Positions 4,658-5,890 of a DNA stretch of 5,890 bases are shown here, piece by piece. Source of the stretch: an uncultured Clostridia bacterium. GTDB taxonomy: Bacteria > Bacillota > Clostridia > Christensenellales > UBA1242. Both the position numbers and the translations under genes were made by a program. The notes under the pieces are model-generated. The model saw only the letters and a list, made by a program, of their open reading frames with translations. It had not been told where the DNA came from and ran no database searches. Position 1 is the stretch's first letter. Each line of letters begins with the position of its first letter. Location: positions 1 to 5,890 of the forward strand of contig CALVNU010000057.1 of assembly GCA_944349915.1 (NCBI GenBank), given 5' to 3'.

Positions 4658-5890
4658 TCACTTCATAAGTGGGAATAAAATTGTATCACGAATATTTGGA
4701 AGGTCAAATATAAATTGAACAAATCGGTCTATACCAAATCCTAAACCAGATATTGGTGGCATGCCATGCTCCATTGCAAGCAAGAAGTCTTCATCAACAT
4801 CCATAGTTTCTTCATCTCCCTGCGCTTTTTCCTGCAACTGTTCTTCAAGTGTTTTTCTTTGCAAAATTGGGTCGACAAGTTCAGAATATGCCTTAACAAG
4901 TTCCGCCCCACCAGCAACAACTTGAAATACATCTATAATGCGTTTGTCTTTATCATTTCTGCGAGCAAGCGGAATAAGAACTGCAGGATAATTATATAAA
5001 ATTGTTGGATTTACAATCTTTGCTCTTATCTGTCTTTTGTAAATATAGTCAATGAGAGTTCTTATCGTCTTGCATTCTTCAAGGTCGGCATAACTAAACA
5101 GTCCTTTTTCCACAACTTTCTTCTTAAAAGCATCAACATCATTTACAGACAAAAAGTCAAAGCCTAAAATTTGAGTCATCTTTTCAACATAGTTTATCCT
5201 TGGCCATTCGCAATCAAATTCAACCTCTTGTCCTTGATAGTTAACTTTGGTTGTACCCAAGCATTCCTTTAAAAGCAAAGGTAGCATGTTTTTGAAAAAT
5301 TTTATATTATCTTCAAAATCCCAATAAGAAGCATACCATTCAACCTGTGTGAATTCTTGCAAATGTGATGGGTCCATGCCTTCATTTCTAAAGTCTTTGC
5401 CCATTTCAAACACTCTGTCAAAGCCTGCACCTATGCACATTTTAAGCCATGTTTCGGTTGCAATCCTCAAATTGCATTCTGTGTCAAGTGCGTTGTGATG
5501 AGTAAAGAAAGGTTTTGCACTTGCTCCGCTAACATTTCTTTGCAAAACAGGAGTCTCAACTTCAATAAATCCATTTTTCTCAAGATAAGAACGAATAAAA
5601 GATTCAATCTTGCTTCTTGTAAGCATAACTTTTCTTGTTTCTTCATTCATAATAAGGTCAAGATATCTTTGTCTGTATCTCGTTTCGGTGTCGGTTAGTC
5701 CATGGAATTTTTCTGGAAGTGGTCTCAATGTTTTAGATAGAAGTGTTATCTTTTCACATCTAACTGTAACTTCTCCTGTTTGAGTTACATAAACCTCGCC
5801 TTCTACGCCTACAAAATCTGCAATATCAATCATCTTTTTATAAAAGTCATAATCTTCTTCATTAAGTTCATTTCTTCCGACAGAGACTTG
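4658..5890 (-). CDS. lysS: Class II lysyl-tRNA synthetase, missing its N-terminus at the window edge
   Basis: LysRS charges tRNA-Lys using ATP. The Met at 5831-5833 is internal: the frame stays open to 5890 and encodes QVSVGRNELNEEDYDFYKK, part of the anticodon-binding OB fold, which continues as FVGVEGEVYVTQTGEVTVR. The window holds 410 residues of an expected 490-500. Numbering from the Met at 5833, TRYRQRYLDLI (51-61) leads into the catalytic core. Motif 1 is around GFIEVETPVL (88-97), motif 2 is FRNEG (148-152) with EFT (160-162), and motif 3 is GLGFGIDR (363-370), ending in RDTILFPLMK. Two regions depart from common bacterial LysRS. The motif 2 loop reads MDPSHLQEFTQVEWY instead of a RHNPEFT-type loop, and IIDVFQVVAGGAELVKAYSELVDP replaces the usual ERFELF-NGWELANAFSELNDP pattern. 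The class-defining residues are intact, so it is probably active. nth follows after 225 bp. Confidence 0.96.
   Translation of the reverse strand, partial: QVSVGRNELNEEDYDFYKKMIDIADFVGVEGEVYVTQTGEVTVRCEKITLLSKTLRPLPEKFHGLTDTETRYRQRYLDLIMNEETRKVMLTRSKIESFIRSYLEKNGFIEVETPVLQRNVSGASAKPFFTHHNALDTECNLRIATETWLKMCIGAGFDRVFEMGKDFRNEGMDPSHLQEFTQVEWYASYWDFEDNIKFFKNMLPLLLKECLGTTKVNYQGQEVEFDCEWPRINYVEKMTQILGFDFLSVNDVDAFKKKVVEKGLFSYADLEECKTIRTLIDYIYKRQIRAKIVNPTILYNYPAVLIPLARRNDKDKRIIDVFQVVAGGAELVKAYSELVDPILQRKTLEEQLQEKAQGDEETMDVDEDFLLAMEHGMPPISGLGFGIDRFVQFIFDLPNIRDTILFPLMK

Noticed and set aside
5831..5833. Met codon considered as the start of lysS
   Set aside because: The same frame continues to the window edge with recognisable LysRS OB-fold sequence, so the true start is outside the window.
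1..5890. Mobile element, phage, toxin-antitoxin or defence system
   Set aside because: No transposase, integrase, target-site duplication, defence-type gene pair or RNA gene could be supported; the Mrr-like hint in the membrane protein is too weak to call a restriction system.

Overview
The window comes from an AT-rich, low-GC bacterium. The standard genetic code applies: TGA ends rsfS, yhbY and lysS, and Trp is encoded by TGG, so a UGA-Trp Mollicute is unlikely. Strong Shine-Dalgarno sites (AAAGGTGG, AGAGGTG, GAGGAAAG, GGAG), a GTG start and an obgE-yhbY-...-rsfS gene order point to a Bacillota-like organism. An uncultured clostridial or related gut lineage would fit, but no species can be named.

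Layout: six of the seven genes lie on the minus strand. In their direction of transcription (right to left) they are lysS (lysyl-tRNA synthetase, N-terminus cut by the window edge), nth (endonuclease III), obgE (50S-assembly GTPase), yhbY (CRM RNA-binding protein), rsfS (ribosomal silencing factor) and the first 22 codons of a low-molecular-weight tyrosine phosphatase. The only plus-strand gene (598-1395, or from 550) encodes an unrecognised four-helix membrane protein. It sits between yhbY and rsfS and is divergent from rsfS.

The genes do not form one tight operon. Apart from the short rsfS-to-phosphatase gap and the shared rsfS/membrane-gene promoter region, the gaps are about 225-276 bp. 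They hold an intrinsic terminator after rsfS, weaker terminator-like hairpins, a strong promoter for rsfS, a set of 31-bp-period repeats, a 19-bp dyad and several other inverted repeats. No gap exceeds 300 bp.

Three genes share a theme. ObgE and YhbY act on the maturing 50S subunit, and RsfS binds uL14 on the 50S to block subunit joining. LysRS supplies the same translation machinery; Nth is DNA base-excision repair. In many Bacillota nadD and yqeK lie between yhbY and rsfS, and rplU-rpmA lie upstream of obgE. Here both sets are absent from those positions.

No mobile element, CRISPR array, tRNA, rRNA or recognisable riboswitch was found. Most of the window is ordinary housekeeping sequence. 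The less ordinary parts are the membrane protein, the structured intergenic DNA, and departures from consensus in the phosphatase, RsfS, ObgE and LysRS.
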